64,000 nt of DNA from Lacimicrobium alkaliphilum (GCF_001466725.1 NZ_CP013650.1:1860001-1924000), one strand, 5' to 3'; positions 20,527 through 31,277 are shown, numbered from the stretch's first letter. Numbers and translations: made by a program. Notes: a model not told the origin generated them from the sequence alone.

Positions 20527-22188
20527 ATGGCCGAGACTGATGTGCGTCCGACCAATTTTATTCGTCAAATTATCGATAAAGATCTGGCTGAAGGTAAGCA
20601 CCAGCAGATCCATACCCGTTTCCCGCCGGAGCCAAACGGATATCTGCATATCGGCCATGCCAAGTCGATTTGCCTGAACTTTGGCCTGGCACAGGATTAT
20701 CAGGGTTTGTGTAACCTGCGTTTTGACGATACCAACCCCGAAAAGGAAAATATCGACTTTGTTAATTCCATCAAAGACGATGTTCACTGGCTGGGTTTTC
20801 AGTGGCATGGTGAGGTTTGCTATTCCTCCGGTTACTTCGATCAGTTGCACGGCTTTGCCACTGAACTGATTGAAAAGGGCCTGGCTTATGTGGATTTTTC
20901 CACCCAGGAAAAGATGCGTGAAATGCGTGGCACCCTGAAACAGCCGGGCGTGAACAGCCCGTATCGGGATACTTCGGTAGAAGAGAATCTTAAGCAGTTT
21001 GCCAAAATGACTGCCGGTGAATATGCCGAAGGCGAATGTGTGCTCAGAGCCAAAATTGATATGGCTTCGCCCTTTATGTGCATGCGCGACCCGGCCATTT
21101 ACCGGGTGCGTTTTGCCCATCATCATCAGACCGGGGATAAGTGGTGCGTGTACCCCATGTACGATTTTACCCATTGTATCTCTGATGCCATTGAAGGGAT
21201 CACCCATTCACTCTGTACGCTGGAGTTTCAGGATAACCGGCGCCTGTACGACTGGGTGCTGGATAATATCACTATTGAGGCCAGGCCCAGACAGTATGAA
21301 TTTTCACGCCTGAATCTGGAATACACGGTACTGAGTAAGCGTAAGCTGATTCAACTGGTCAGTGAGAAGCATGTTGATGGATGGGACGACCCACGTATGC
21401 CGACTATTGCCGGTTTGCGCCGTCGTGGCTACACCCCGGCTTCAATACGTGAGTTTTGTAAGCGAATTGGTGTGACCAAGATGGACAATATGGTTGAGAT
21501 GGGCGTGCTGGAGTCCTGTATTCGCGATGATCTTAATCAGAATGCGGCTCGCGCCATGGCAGTGTTGGATCCGGTTAAGGTGGTGATTGAAAACTACCCC
21601 CAGGATAAAACAGAAATCCTGACCGCGCCTAACCATCCGTCCGATGAGAGTATGGGCAGCCGTGAAATTCCTTTTGGTCGTGAACTCTTTATTGAACGGG
21701 AAGATTTTCGTGAAGAAGCGAATAAAAAGTTCAAGCGGCTGGTATTAGGTAAAGAAGTGCGTTTGCGTAATGCTTACTTTCTTAAAGCCGAGCGCGTTGA
21801 AAAGGACGAACAGGGTGAGATACAGACCATCTATTGCACTTATGACGCCGACACCCTGGGTAAGGATCCTGCCGATGGCCGCAAAGCCAAAGGCGTGATC
21901 CACTGGGTCAGCGCAGACAAAGGTGTGCCTGCTGAAATTCGGCTCTATGACAGACTATTTAAACTGCCAAATCCGGCGGCAGAAGAGAATCTTACTGAGT
22001 GCCTGAATCCACAGTCGCTGAAAATAGTACAGGGAGTCGTAGAGCCCAGCCTGGTTAACGCCGAACCCGGGAAGGCCCTGCAGTTTGAGCGCATTGGCTA
22101 TTTCTGTAAAGACAAGCACGCAGACAAGCTGGTGTTTAATCGCACCGTCAGCCTGCGTGATACCTGGGCGAAAATAGAAGGTCAGTGA
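20527..22188 (+). CDS. glnS: Glutaminyl-tRNA synthetase
   Basis: Charges tRNA-Gln with glutamine in the cytoplasm. The 553-residue protein is a class I synthetase with the HIGH motif in [16 protein letters not shown] (about residues 38-53) and the KMSKS equivalent VLSKRKL (about 270-276). Two C-terminal beta-barrel anticodon-binding domains follow, with the usual ending [13 protein letters not shown]. Length and motifs are as in E. coli GlnS. It is transcribed alone, convergent with yciK across a repeat-bearing gap. Confidence 0.97.
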   Translation: MAETDVRPTNFIRQIIDKDLAEGKHQQIHTRFPPEPNGYLHIGHAKSICLNFGLAQDYQGLCNLRFDDTNPEKENIDFVNSIKDDVHWLGFQWHGEVCYSSGYFDQLHGFATELIEKGLAYVDFSTQEKMREMRGTLKQPGVNSPYRDTSVEENLKQFAKMTAGEYAEGECVLRAKIDMASPFMCMRDPAIYRVRFAHHHQTGDKWCVYPMYDFTHCISDAIEGITHSLCTLEFQDNRRLYDWVLDNITIEARPRQYEFSRLNLEYTVLSKRKLIQLVSEKHVDGWDDPRMPTIAGLRRRGYTPASIREFCKRIGVTKMDNMVEMGVLESCIRDDLNQNAARAMAVLDPVKVVIENYPQDKTEILTAPNHPSDESMGSREIPFGRELFIEREDFREEANKKFKRLVLGKEVRLRNAYFLKAERVEKDEQGEIQTIYCTYDADTLGKDPADGRKAKGVIHWVSADKGVPAEIRLYDRLFKLPNPAAEENLTECLNPQSLKIVQGVVEPSLVNAEPGKALQFERIGYFCKDKHADKLVFNRTVSLRDTWAKIEGQ

Positions 22189-22203
22189 GATAGTTGTCAG
22201 CTT

Positions 22204-22347
22204 GTAGCCCGTCAAGAAACGAAGCGGATTGCGGGATAGTCCAGAGCTCTGCTGGATTCTTTATAGATGATCTCGCAGAGTCGCTGAGGCGCAGGGTGAG
22301 TAGAATATTTCTTCCTTCTCTGCGTCTTGGCGCCTCTGCGCGAGATT
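22204..22347. repeat. Intergenic palindromic repeats between glnS and yciK
   Basis: Two repeat families are seen. The first (22204-22239) is a half copy of the element that begins GTAGCCCGTCAAG and contains GAAGCGGATTGCGGGAT; a full copy is at 57938-58016. The second (22269-22347) is an imperfect inverted repeat with arms like GATCTCGCAGAG and CTCTGCGCGAGAT, found again near 27310, 36093 and 37827. They lie between convergent genes and may act as transcription ends. Confidence 0.8.
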
Positions 22348-22369
22348 AAATTACACTTGTAACAGGCAA

Positions 22370-23113
22370 CTACTTCGGTTGGGCATCCAGGCTCTGGCCG
22401 TTGACCTTCAGGCTATTGTCACTCATCAGATACAGATACACCGGCATGATCTCTTCCGGTGTTTTTAACTGCATAGGATTTTCGCCGGGGTAAGCCCTGG
22501 CACGCATGCTGGTACGGGTGGCTCCGGGATTAATACAGTTAAAACGTATTGAGCTGCCGGAATATTCATCTGCCAGTACCTGCATCATGCCTTCGGTGGC
22601 AAATTTAGATATAGCATAAGCGCCCCAGTAAGCCCGGCCCTTGCGTCCGACACCGGATGAGGTAAATACCACCGATGCTGCCGGTGCCAGCTTTAACACT
22701 GGCAATAATGCCTGGGTCATAAAAAACTCACTGTTGAGATTAACCTGCATCACTTGCTGCCATTCCTGCTCAGGAATCTGGCTAAAGGGCCGCAAATTAC
22801 CTAATACACCAGCATTGTGCAGCAGACCGTCGAGCTGACCAAATTGTTCTTTAATGGTCTGAGCTAACTGCTGATAGTGGTTGGGCGTTGCACCCTCCAG
22901 ATCCAGTGGCACAATGGCAGGCTCCTTGCCACCCTCTGCAACAATTTGATCGTAAACCGCTTCCAGCTTTTTGACGGTGCGGCCGAGCAGTATTACCTCT
23001 GCGCCATGTCTGGCAAACTCCAGGGCTGCCGTTTTGCCAATACCATCGCCGGCGCCGGTGATCAGGATAACTTTGTTTTGTAGCGCGTTTTCAGTAACTT
23101 GATATGAAGACAT
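22370..23113 (-). CDS. yciK: YciK-family short-chain dehydrogenase/reductase
   Basis: This is a 247-residue cytoplasmic NAD(P)-dependent oxidoreductase of the classical SDR fold. The cofactor motif TGAGDGIG (about residues 19-26), the NAG motif (LLHNAGVLG) and the catalytic Ser plus YxxxK (TSSGVGRKGRAYWGAYAISK) are present. The opening YQVTENALQNKVILITGAG and the ending NGQSLDAQPK are typical of YciK. The physiological substrate of YciK is not known. It is a single gene facing glnS. Confidence 0.9.
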   Translation of the reverse strand: MSSYQVTENALQNKVILITGAGDGIGKTAALEFARHGAEVILLGRTVKKLEAVYDQIVAEGGKEPAIVPLDLEGATPNHYQQLAQTIKEQFGQLDGLLHNAGVLGNLRPFSQIPEQEWQQVMQVNLNSEFFMTQALLPVLKLAPAASVVFTSSGVGRKGRAYWGAYAISKFATEGMMQVLADEYSGSSIRFNCINPGATRTSMRARAYPGENPMQLKTPEEIMPVYLYLMSDNSLKVNGQSLDAQPK

Positions 23114-23397
23114 AGTGGATAAAAGCTGTTTTGAACAGGTCAGGATTCTAACACTTAATCAGTCTGTTGTGGGCTCAAATCTGAATACATCGACTTTGTC
23201 ACAAGCAATTAACAAATCTTTGCAAAAGGCTAGCAAAGTCAATAATATTGCAGTAACTTTAACTGGTCGTACATGTTGGTGAAGCCCACACTGGATCAGT
23301 CGGCAGACAGGTTGCCCGGGGGCATCCATACTGGCGAATGATAGACATCCATTGGCTCGGTGGAACAAAAACAAAAACAGGATTTTGGGGAGACACA

Positions 23398-25965
23398 ATG
23401 AAAAAATTAATAATAAGCGCGACAGTCGCAGCAGCTCTGGGGCTCTCAGGCTGTGGCGGTGAAGACACGCTGAATGATGTGAGAAATGAAGCGAATCAGG
23501 ATCCTGCGAAACCCTTCGCCCGAATAGTGTTTGATCCTGCCTCAAGTGATCTGAATATTCCCAATGATCTGTTAATGATTCCAAACGGGAGCTTTTTCGA
23601 CTTCACCCTGAACACCGAAGGTGATGCTACTTTCGACCCGTCAAATCCTCAGCATGCCTTAAGCGCACTGGATGGCTGGTCGACACATCATCCTTTTCAG
23701 ATCCGCGTTAACATGCCGGATAGTGTATCGCTTGACAGCCAGTCAGCCGGAGCAGGCGCAATTCGTTTGTATGAAGCCACTCAGGCTCTGGAAGGCGACA
23801 GTGCTACCTGCCAGGCTATTGCTGCACAGGCTGCTGCACCAGGATTACCTTGTGAACTGGGTGAAGAACTCACCTGGGGTGTGGACTTTATTACGCAGGT
23901 CAGCGATGCCGAAGGCGGCACCATTAGTGTAGTGCCCTTAAAGCCCTTAAAAGCCGCACAAGGCTATATGCTGGTAGTCACTGATGAACTGATGGATTCA
24001 GAGGGGCGCTCAGTCCGGGGCTCAAACAGCTGGGAGCTGGCCCGTCAAAACCCCGAGACCAATCCGCTTGGCTCTGCAGAACAAAAACAGCTGCAGAATA
24101 TTCTCAATTTCTTTATGACTCTGCTGGGTGGTGAAGGTTTTGCCCGGGAAGACGTGTCCTATGCTGCCTATTTCTCGACCCAGTCGGCAGGTACAGTGCT
24201 TTCTACCGTTAAGCAGTTACAGATAGGTCGGTTTGCTCAGGCCTTCGGAGCAGCGCTGGCCGGTGGTGCTGATCAGGCTGCAGCAATGCAGGCTGCCGCT
24301 CAGTTTTTGCCTGCTATTCCGGTTTCCGAAGCCGCAGTGCCTGATGCGTTCAGCGCTGTCGCGCCGGGTGTGCTGGGTGCACAAACCTGGGCCCAGTTGG
24401 GAGCCCTTGGTTTAGACTCTTGTGCTGGTTTAGCAGCAGGCATGTCAAGTGCTAATCCTCAGATTGCAGGTACTGCACAACAGGTATTCGGCCAGTTAGG
24501 CGCGTTTTGTGCAGCCAGTATGAAACAGGGGTCAATAACCTTACCCTATTACCTGAGTACCACCAACCCACAGGGGGACTGGTGGCGTGCAGCCTGCACC
24601 AATGGCGCAATGCTGCAGGCCTTGGGTCAGGAGCAGGTGGCATCGCTGATTGCTCAGGGCCAGGTGGGTGATAACAACCTGTTTTGCCAACAGGCTTCAC
24701 AGGGGCAACTGGTTGATCTGGACCTGAGTGTGCTGGGAATGGACGACCCAAGACATCTTACCAAGGTTAATCCGATTCCACAGGCTCAGAGCGAACAGAA
24801 TATTGAGGTGCAGATTACGGTGCCTGATCCGTCGTTTGCCAATATGATCAATGCCCAGCTTGGTCAACCCGCCATCTCCAAACCAGACAGTGGATGGCCT
24901 GTGGTGATATTGCAACACGGTATTACCTCCAAGAAGCAGGACATGCTGGCGGTCACCGGTGCGTTGTCGCTGGCGGGCTTTGCCACTGTGGCTATCGATC
25001 ATCCATTACACGCCAGTCGTGGATTTGAAATTGGCGGTCAGCCAGTCAATGCATCCAACGGTTTTGGCGGCAGTGCGACGGATTACCTGAACCTGTCCAG
25101 TCTGCTGACAGCAAGGGACAATGTGCGCCAGAGTATCGCCGATATTATGGGCCTGAGACTGGGTCTGAATGCAGTGGTAGATACCACTGGCGGCACCGTG
25201 GATCTTGACGGCAGCAATGTCTCCTTTATGGGGCATTCCTTAGGTGCTATTACCGGAACGGCTGCAGTAGCATTGGCAAACAACAGCTTAGGTGGCGATC
25301 TGGCCAACTTTGACGGTATGTATGCCATGAATGCAGCAACTCTGGCTAATCCGGGTGGTGGCATAGCCGGCTTCCTGCTTGAATCACCTGCTTTTGCGCC
25401 GCTGATAAAGGCTTCTCTGTTGTCACAGGCGTTGCCGGAATTCCAACAGGCGTTGCAACAATATATGCAGGCTAATGGTATCGCAGAGGTTACGCCTGAA
25501 TTGTTGACAGCTTTCTATCCGGTATTTGAGTCTCAGTTAAGCGCAGAGCAATTAGCAGAGGCGAACGCCACCTTCTCATCCTTTACCTTTGCTGCGCAAA
25601 CGGTGATTGATGCCGGTGATCCGAATAACTATGCGGCAATGCTGGGGGCCAGTACTCCGGTACATATGCTGCTGGTTGTCGGTGATGGTGGTGAGATGAA
25701 CCTGCCGGATCAGGTTGTGCCTGTTGAGACCAGTCTGCCGCTGTCGGGTGGTAAGCCGCTGGCCCAGCAGATGGGACTGCCGGCTGTGAATAGCACTACC
25801 CAGGGAAGTGGCGTGGTCAGTTTCCTTGAGGGCACCCACAGCTCGATTCTGGATCCGGGTCCAAGCGCGGCGGCCACTACGGAAATGCAGCGTCAGTTGG
25901 CTACCTTTATGGCGACCATGGGCACCACTATTCTGGTAACAGATACCTCGGTGGTTGCACAGTAA
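23398..25965 (+). CDS. Extracellular lipase lipoprotein, Pla-1/cef (VolA-like) family
   Basis: The 855-residue protein starts at ATG 23398 after a strong GGGGAGA ribosome binding site. It has a lipoprotein signal (ALGLSGC, Cys about 18) followed by GGED. An N-terminal beta region with Ala/Gln-rich helices precedes an alpha/beta-hydrolase domain. The nucleophile elbow is GHSLG (Ser614), the oxyanion region is VILQHGITS and the C-terminal histidine lies in EGTHSSI. The family includes Vibrio VolA, a surface lipoprotein that releases fatty acids from lysophosphatidylcholine, and Aeromonas Pla-1 lipases. A surface lipid-scavenging role is inferred. A longer start at 23338 would lose the signal peptide and was rejected. 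Confidence 0.88.
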   Translation: MKKLIISATVAAALGLSGCGGEDTLNDVRNEANQDPAKPFARIVFDPASSDLNIPNDLLMIPNGSFFDFTLNTEGDATFDPSNPQHALSALDGWSTHHPFQIRVNMPDSVSLDSQSAGAGAIRLYEATQALEGDSATCQAIAAQAAAPGLPCELGEELTWGVDFITQVSDAEGGTISVVPLKPLKAAQGYMLVVTDELMDSEGRSVRGSNSWELARQNPETNPLGSAEQKQLQNILNFFMTLLGGEGFAREDVSYAAYFSTQSAGTVLSTVKQLQIGRFAQAFGAALAGGADQAAAMQAAAQFLPAIPVSEAAVPDAFSAVAPGVLGAQTWAQLGALGLDSCAGLAAGMSSANPQIAGTAQQVFGQLGAFCAASMKQGSITLPYYLSTTNPQGDWWRAACTNGAMLQALGQEQVASLIAQGQVGDNNLFCQQASQGQLVDLDLSVLGMDDPRHLTKVNPIPQAQSEQNIEVQITVPDPSFANMINAQLGQPAISKPDSGWPVVILQHGITSKKQDMLAVTGALSLAGFATVAIDHPLHASRGFEIGGQPVNASNGFGGSATDYLNLSSLLTARDNVRQSIADIMGLRLGLNAVVDTTGGTVDLDGSNVSFMGHSLGAITGTAAVALANNSLGGDLANFDGMYAMNAATLANPGGGIAGFLLESPAFAPLIKASLLSQALPEFQQALQQYMQANGIAEVTPELLTAFYPVFESQLSAEQLAEANATFSSFTFAAQTVIDAGDPNNYAAMLGASTPVHMLLVVGDGGEMNLPDQVVPVETSLPLSGGKPLAQQMGLPAVNSTTQGSGVVSFLEGTHSSILDPGPSAAATTEMQRQLATFMATMGTTILVTDTSVVAQ

Positions 25966-25988
25966 GGCGAGTCAACAGACCTTTTTAG

Positions 25989-26018
25989 AAAGCCAGGCCA
26001 GTTGAGCCTGGCTTTTTT
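25989..26018 (+). terminator. Rho-independent terminator after the lipase gene
   Basis: AAAGCCAGGC pairs with GCCTGGCTTT around a seven-base loop and is followed by a T tract. It lies 24 bases after the lipase stop codon. Confidence 0.9.
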
Positions 26019-26167
26019 ATGTCCAGGGATGGACGGTATGCCGGGGTTGTCGGGAACAGATCTTCGGCGATGTCCGGAATTTCCCGGGCCCACGCGGCAA
26101 CGATTGAATACCGTCATAATGCCCTTATTATATCCACTGGCTTTTTCGAATTAACGGAGTATCAAGC

Positions 26168-27184
26168 TTGGAATTTTTATACGAATACGGACTCTTTGCC
26201 GCCAAGGCTGCAACCCTGGTCATTGCCATCCTGCTTGCTGTGGGAGGGATTGTTGGTCTGGCGAGTAAACAAAAGCAACGTAAAGGCGAACTCGAAATTC
26301 ATTCAATATCAGAGCGCATTGATGAATTGAAAGAGCAGGCTAACAACTTATTGCTTGGTAAAGATGAGGCTAAAAAGCTTCAGAAAGAAGAAAAGAAACG
26401 AAAAAAGGCAGAAAAAAAAGGCGAATCAGAAAACAAACCCAACCTCTTTGTTGTAGATTTCAAGGGTTCAATGGATGCCCATGAGGTGGACAGCCTGCGC
26501 GAAGAGATCACAGCCATACTCTGTGTTGCCAGGCCTGAAGATGAAGTGCTGGTCAGGCTGGAGTCCGGTGGTGGTGTTGTGCATGGTTATGGTCTGGCCG
26601 CTTCGCAGTTGCAGCGCCTCAGAGACGCGAATATCCGGCTCACCGTAGCCGTTGATAAGGTCGCCGCCAGTGGTGGCTATATGATGGCCTGTGTGGCGGA
26701 TAAGCTTATCGCTTCCAAGTTTGCCATTATCGGGTCAATCGGCGTGATTGCACAATTACCAAATTTTAATAAGTTGCTGAAAAAGAATGATATTGACTGG
26801 GAGCAGCATACAGCAGGTCAGTACAAGCGCACGCTGACACTGTTTGGAGAAAATAATGAAGCAGGGCGCAAGAAGTTCCGGGAGGAGCTTGAGCAGGTGC
26901 ATCTGCTGTTTAAAGACTTTGTTGGCGAACACCGCAAAGAACTGGATCTGGATAAAGTGGCAACCGGAGAGTACTGGTACGGCATTCAGGCTAAAGAGAT
27001 GAATCTGGTGGATGAGCTGAGCACCTCAGATGACTATCTGTTGGCTGCCAATCAGAATCATAAAATTTATCAGGTTAAATATAGCCTGAAGAAAAATCTG
27101 ATGGATAAGCTTGGTAAAGCGGCCAGTATTGCCGTTGAGTCCACCATTGGCCGCTTATGGCAAAAGTCCCAGCATCCTTATTAA
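26168..27184 (+). CDS. sohB: SohB-like inner-membrane peptidase (S49 family)
   Basis: This 338-residue probable serine protease of the signal-peptide-peptidase A family faces the periplasm. The TTG start gives MEFLYEYGLFAAKAATLV, which matches the known SohB N-terminus and supplies a membrane anchor (about residues 8-32). A Lys/Glu-rich coiled linker (about 50-100) precedes the S49 domain. Its nucleophile lies in VDKVAASGGYMMA, with a Gly-Ser-Ile-Gly-Val block after it. It is monocistronic and ends before a repeat-rich gap. Family assignment is firm; substrates are not known. Confidence 0.9.
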   Translation: MEFLYEYGLFAAKAATLVIAILLAVGGIVGLASKQKQRKGELEIHSISERIDELKEQANNLLLGKDEAKKLQKEEKKRKKAEKKGESENKPNLFVVDFKGSMDAHEVDSLREEITAILCVARPEDEVLVRLESGGGVVHGYGLAASQLQRLRDANIRLTVAVDKVAASGGYMMACVADKLIASKFAIIGSIGVIAQLPNFNKLLKKNDIDWEQHTAGQYKRTLTLFGENNEAGRKKFREELEQVHLLFKDFVGEHRKELDLDKVATGEYWYGIQAKEMNLVDELSTSDDYLLAANQNHKIYQVKYSLKKNLMDKLGKAASIAVESTIGRLWQKSQHPY

Positions 27185-27304
27185 CCATTCCACTACAGAG
27201 ACATCCAGCAACCTTTGAGGCTAATACCAAGTAAAACTGAACCAACTTAGTATTCAAAGGTGCTGGACAGGCAGAGGGCACCAAGTCAGAAAAGGGCTTT
27301 AACA

Positions 27305-27437
27305 TCTCTGCGTCTTTGCGCCTCTGCGAGATCAAATGAATAAAAGCTTAAGATCTCGCAGCGGCGTAGCCTGCAAGGAGCGAAGCGGATTGCGGGGTTG
27401 AGTCTCCCCGAATTCCGCTTTGCTGCATACGGGCTAC
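27305..27437. repeat. Intergenic repeats between sohB and the symporter gene
   Basis: Two convergent genes are separated by repeats. One half-element reads CTCTGCGTCTTTGCGCCTCTGCGAGAT (about 27305-27331). A full copy of the GTAGCC...GGGCTAC element (27366-27437) has complementary ends and an inner pair GCGAAGCGGATTGCGGGG / GAATTCCGCTTTGC. The same families recur near 22.2, 36, 37.8 and 58 kb. Confidence 0.8.
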
Positions 27438-27441
27438 AGTT

Positions 27442-28788
27442 TTATTTATTCTTTTCGAAGTGTTCAAAGTCCACGTCTTCCTCGCGAGTGCCGGCGTCAG
27501 GGTCGTTATAGCGGGCTATGTCCAGCTCGCCTTCACTTTTCGCCACGATAGTGGCGACAGTACAATCCCCGGTGACATTGACCGCAGTGCGGGTCATATC
27601 CAGTAATCTGTCAACGCCGATGATCAGCGCGATACCTTCTACCGGCAGGCCTACTTGTTGCAATACCATAGCCAGCATAATCAGGCCTACACCTGGTACC
27701 CCTGCGGTACCGATGGATGCCAGAGTGGCGGTCAGAATTACCATCAGATAATCGGCGACCGAGAGATCGACTGCATACACCTGAGCAATAAAGACAGTTG
27801 CCACTCCCTGCATAATGGCGGTGCCATCCATATTGATGGTAGCGCCAAGGGGTATGGTAAAAGATGAAACCGAGTTATTAATACCCAGTTTATTTCTGGC
27901 CGTTTCCAGTGTCACTGGCAAAGTGGCACTGCTGCTTGAGGTACTGAAGGCAAACAGTGCCGCATCGCGCATTTTGCGCATCAGCATCATTGGGTTCATA
28001 CCCGATAAAACTTTAAGCAATATCGGGTAGGTCACCAGGCCGTGTACAGCCAGCACAAACAGCACCAGGAAGAAATATTTAACCAGGCTGGCAAAAGTAT
28101 CGAATCCGATAGTTGCCGAGAGTTTCGCCATTAGCGCAAATACGCCGTAAGGCGCCAGATTCATTAAGATAGTGACCAGGCGCATGACCACCTTATTAAG
28201 ATCTTCAAATACTTTGCCCAGCCTGTCGCCAGCGCTTCCGGCCATGGCCATGGCAACTCCGAAAAGCACCGCAAATACGATGATCTGAAGCATATTCCCT
28301 TCAGCCATCGCATTGATCGGATTAGTCGGGAACATATCAATAATCACCTGGGCCAGTGACGGTGCCTCAGTGGCGCTGAACTCCACATCGGCCTGAAGAT
28401 TAATGCCTTCCCCGGGAGAGACCAGAATCGCAAAAGTGATGGCCAGTGTAATGGCGATGGCGGTAGTAAGCAGATACAGGCCAATGGATTTTCCGCCTAA
28501 CCTTCCCAGCTTACTGGGCTCACTGAGATTGCAGGTACCGCAAACCAGCGAGATAAAAACCAGCGGCACCACCAGCATTTGCAGGCTGGCGATAAATATC
28601 TGACCAATAATATTAAATATACCATCGACCAAAAGTGTATACGTTGAAACCTCAAGGCCGAATACCCCAAACGTAAAATCTCCGCTATCATCAAACAGGT
28701 TTCGGAGTAGTATGCCGATAAGTATTCCGGCAATCATGCCGAAAAAGATTCTGGTGGTTAAACTGTATTTTTGTGCGGGGTTGGCCAT
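27442..28788 (-). CDS. Dicarboxylate/amino acid:cation symporter (DAACS family)
   Basis: The 448-residue inner-membrane carrier belongs to the GltP/GltT/DctA family, which moves glutamate, aspartate or C4-dicarboxylates with sodium or protons. The hallmark Ser-rich re-entrant loop FSTSSSSATLPVT (about residues 270-282) and the TM7 motif TINMDGTAIMQG (about 302-313) are both present. The second hairpin GTAGVPGVG and TM8 VDRLLDMTRTAVNVTGD complete the transport core. The family's substrate cannot be fixed by eye; an acidic amino acid is slightly more likely given the TM8 sequence. It is a single gene, convergent with sohB. Confidence 0.92.
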   Translation of the reverse strand: MANPAQKYSLTTRIFFGMIAGILIGILLRNLFDDSGDFTFGVFGLEVSTYTLLVDGIFNIIGQIFIASLQMLVVPLVFISLVCGTCNLSEPSKLGRLGGKSIGLYLLTTAIAITLAITFAILVSPGEGINLQADVEFSATEAPSLAQVIIDMFPTNPINAMAEGNMLQIIVFAVLFGVAMAMAGSAGDRLGKVFEDLNKVVMRLVTILMNLAPYGVFALMAKLSATIGFDTFASLVKYFFLVLFVLAVHGLVTYPILLKVLSGMNPMMLMRKMRDAALFAFSTSSSSATLPVTLETARNKLGINNSVSSFTIPLGATINMDGTAIMQGVATVFIAQVYAVDLSVADYLMVILTATLASIGTAGVPGVGLIMLAMVLQQVGLPVEGIALIIGVDRLLDMTRTAVNVTGDCTVATIVAKSEGELDIARYNDPDAGTREEDVDFEHFEKNK

Positions 28789-28910
28789 AAGGGTTCCGGT
28801 CGTTGTTCTTATTAGCGGCTAAGACTAACAAGTTTGATGGGTAAGCTGAACTGAAAAAGAACATAAAAGGTTCGGATTTTCCATGCTGATTCAAAACAAG
28901 GGAGAAAAGA

Positions 28911-31211
28911 ATGAGATCAACTCTAAGGGCCATATTAGCAGGCCTGGTAAGTCTGGCGATGGTCGCCTGTGGCGGCGGTGGTTCAGTAAGCAGAGATGAT
29001 TCAGGCGGTGGGTCTGGCTCGGATCAAAACGGTGTTGTCACCATTGAGTTTGAAGTGCTGGATTCATCAGGCAACAGCGTTGATACCAATGAACAACAAC
29101 TCAGTGCTTCCGAGCCCTGGACTATTAATGCCACCGTCAAAGAGGACTCGGCAACCTCGTCCGGTCAGTTGGTTACCTTCACTCTGCCAGTGGCGGGCTA
29201 TGCGACACTCTCTCCCTCCAGTGGCACTGCCACTACCAATAACGACGGTGTTGCCAGTATTGAGGTGCGGGCCGGTGATACGGCCGGTGGTTTCAGTGTG
29301 GTGGCTACTGCAGCAGACAGTGAGGAATTTACCTTAAACCTGACGTCAGCCGGTGATGGTAATCAGTCTACGGTGGATGTTGCCAAGCTTTCGGTGTTTG
29401 CCAGTACCACCCAGTTGCCTTCTTCAGGTTCTGATGAGGTAGAGATTATTGTACTGGCTCAGGACGAGGCTAACGCCTTAATGGAGAATGTTGAAGTCAG
29501 TTTCGCAGCCAGTTCAGGCCAGCTTAGCCAGGCAAGTATCACCACAGGTGCCGATGGCACGGCAAGAAATATTCTCACAACCCTTAATGAACCGGAAAAT
29601 CGGGAGATTCTGATTACCGCCAGAGCCGGAGGTATTACCCGTGAACTGACCGTTAATGTGGTGGGTACTGAGATCCGGCTTAATGCGCCTTCGTCTGTGA
29701 TTTTGAATGACAGTACCAATATCACTATTAATGTTGCTGATTCAGATGGGCAGGGGATTCCCAATCAACCAGTAACCCTGACGTCAGCCAATGGCAATAC
29801 GCTTTCTGATGAGACGCCTGTTACCGATGCCACAGGTCAGGTAAGTGTCACTTTCCAGGCTGAGAATTCAGGTGTGGATGTGATTACCGCGACTGCCCTG
29901 AACACCAGTGGTTCAGTCAATATCAGTGTGCAGCAGGATGAGTTCAGCTTTACCCAGACGCCGCAGTCAGATGTGGAACTGGGTGATGATGCGTCATTGA
30001 CGATCACCTGGTTAAGAGAAGGACAACCTTTTGTTGGTGGAGATATCAGTCTGAATACCACCCGGGGCACTCTTTCAGTTACCCAGGGGGTAACGAATGC
30101 CAACGGTCAGTTCAGCGTGACGATCAGTTCTGCCAATGCGGGGCCTGCATCCATATATGCCAAGGGGGAAGATGGCGCAGGCAATATCGTCAACAGCAGG
30201 GCAGATATGGAGTTTGTCGCTACTGAAGTGGACAATATTATTGTTGATGCGAGTCCAAAATCTATAGGACCCGACGGACAGAAAAGTACCATTACGGCAG
30301 TACTCAGAGATCCGCAAGGCAATCTGGTTAAGGGCAAAACCATCAACTTTACGCTGGATGATGTCACCGGTGGTAGTATCGACCCTGCAGTAGCCGTGAC
30401 GGACAGCAAAGGGTTAGCATCGACAGTCTATACCTCTAATACTGTGACTACGGGTCAGGATGCGGTGGTGGTCACTGCTACTGAACAACAATCCAGTATT
30501 GCTGAATCCACCTCAATAACGGTGGGTAACAGGGCGCAGTTTATCTCGCTGGGTACCGGTAATACCATTCAGGAGCCGGATGAAACCAGCTACCTGAAAG
30601 TGTTTACTGTGTTTGTTACCGATGTGGACTCTAACCCTGTATCAGGGGCAGATCTGACGATTACCGGCACCCCTGTTAAATATACAGAGCTGCTGGACCC
30701 TAATGCCGAACCAGGTGATGACAATTATGGGGTGCGCAGGGCGGCCTTTAATAAAGGCTATTGGTCTCCTTATCCCAGTGAAGAGGACTTCGAATACTGG
30801 GTGCCTGTATTTACCCAGGGCTGCGCCAATGAAGACGTAGACAGCGATGGCCTGCTGGATCCTAATGAGGATACTAATGGTGATGGAGAGTTGTCACCGG
30901 GTAACATTATCTCTATTGATGGCAATGTAACCACGGATGAGAACGGTCAGGCCCTGATCGAGCTGCGCTATCCACAGACCTATGGTGCCTGGGTAATGGT
31001 GAAGATTTCGGTCAGCACCGGGGTGACGGGCTCTGAATCCACCACCAGTCAGTTCTATCGGCTTGGTGTATCGAATGCAGACCTGGTTATTGAAAACTCC
31101 CGTCCTAACACCAATCCATTTGGTGACGGTCGTAACTTTGTCGAAGACCCTGATAATCCGGGTACTATGATAGATGATGGTTCAGCCAGAACCTGTACCA
31201 ATACTCTTTAA
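28911..31211 (+). CDS. Surface lipoprotein with repeated bacterial Ig-like (Big_1 / invasin-type) domains
   Basis: This 766-residue protein has a lipoprotein signal (LAMVACGGGG, Cys about 23) and a Gly/Ser/Asp-rich spacer. About five tandem beta-sandwich repeats of roughly 90-100 residues follow (about 40-540). Each has the Big_1 pattern in which a variable strand is followed by T-D-A/N-G-Q-V/A-S-V. The C-terminal part (about 560-766) differs and contains an Asp-rich, calcium-loop-like segment (VDSDGLLDPNEDTNGDGELS). An adhesive or structural role at the outer membrane is inferred from the domains. It is flanked by a divergent symporter gene and a terminator. Confidence 0.8.
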   Translation: MRSTLRAILAGLVSLAMVACGGGGSVSRDDSGGGSGSDQNGVVTIEFEVLDSSGNSVDTNEQQLSASEPWTINATVKEDSATSSGQLVTFTLPVAGYATLSPSSGTATTNNDGVASIEVRAGDTAGGFSVVATAADSEEFTLNLTSAGDGNQSTVDVAKLSVFASTTQLPSSGSDEVEIIVLAQDEANALMENVEVSFAASSGQLSQASITTGADGTARNILTTLNEPENREILITARAGGITRELTVNVVGTEIRLNAPSSVILNDSTNITINVADSDGQGIPNQPVTLTSANGNTLSDETPVTDATGQVSVTFQAENSGVDVITATALNTSGSVNISVQQDEFSFTQTPQSDVELGDDASLTITWLREGQPFVGGDISLNTTRGTLSVTQGVTNANGQFSVTISSANAGPASIYAKGEDGAGNIVNSRADMEFVATEVDNIIVDASPKSIGPDGQKSTITAVLRDPQGNLVKGKTINFTLDDVTGGSIDPAVAVTDSKGLASTVYTSNTVTTGQDAVVVTATEQQSSIAESTSITVGNRAQFISLGTGNTIQEPDETSYLKVFTVFVTDVDSNPVSGADLTITGTPVKYTELLDPNAEPGDDNYGVRRAAFNKGYWSPYPSEEDFEYWVPVFTQGCANEDVDSDGLLDPNEDTNGDGELSPGNIISIDGNVTTDENGQALIELRYPQTYGAWVMVKISVSTGVTGSESTTSQFYRLGVSNADLVIENSRPNTNPFGDGRNFVEDPDNPGTMIDDGSARTCTNTL

Positions 31212-31230
31212 GGTTATATCTGAGAGATAA

Positions 31231-31256
31231 AAAAACCCGCCAATTGGCGGGTTTTT
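31231..31256. terminator. Bidirectional terminator between the Ig-like gene and astB
   Basis: A perfect 11-bp stem AAAAACCCGCC / GGCGGGTTTTT with an AATT loop has A and T runs on both sides. It serves the two convergent genes. Confidence 0.92.
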
Positions 31257-31277
31257 GTTGTTACGGAAGAAGTAAAC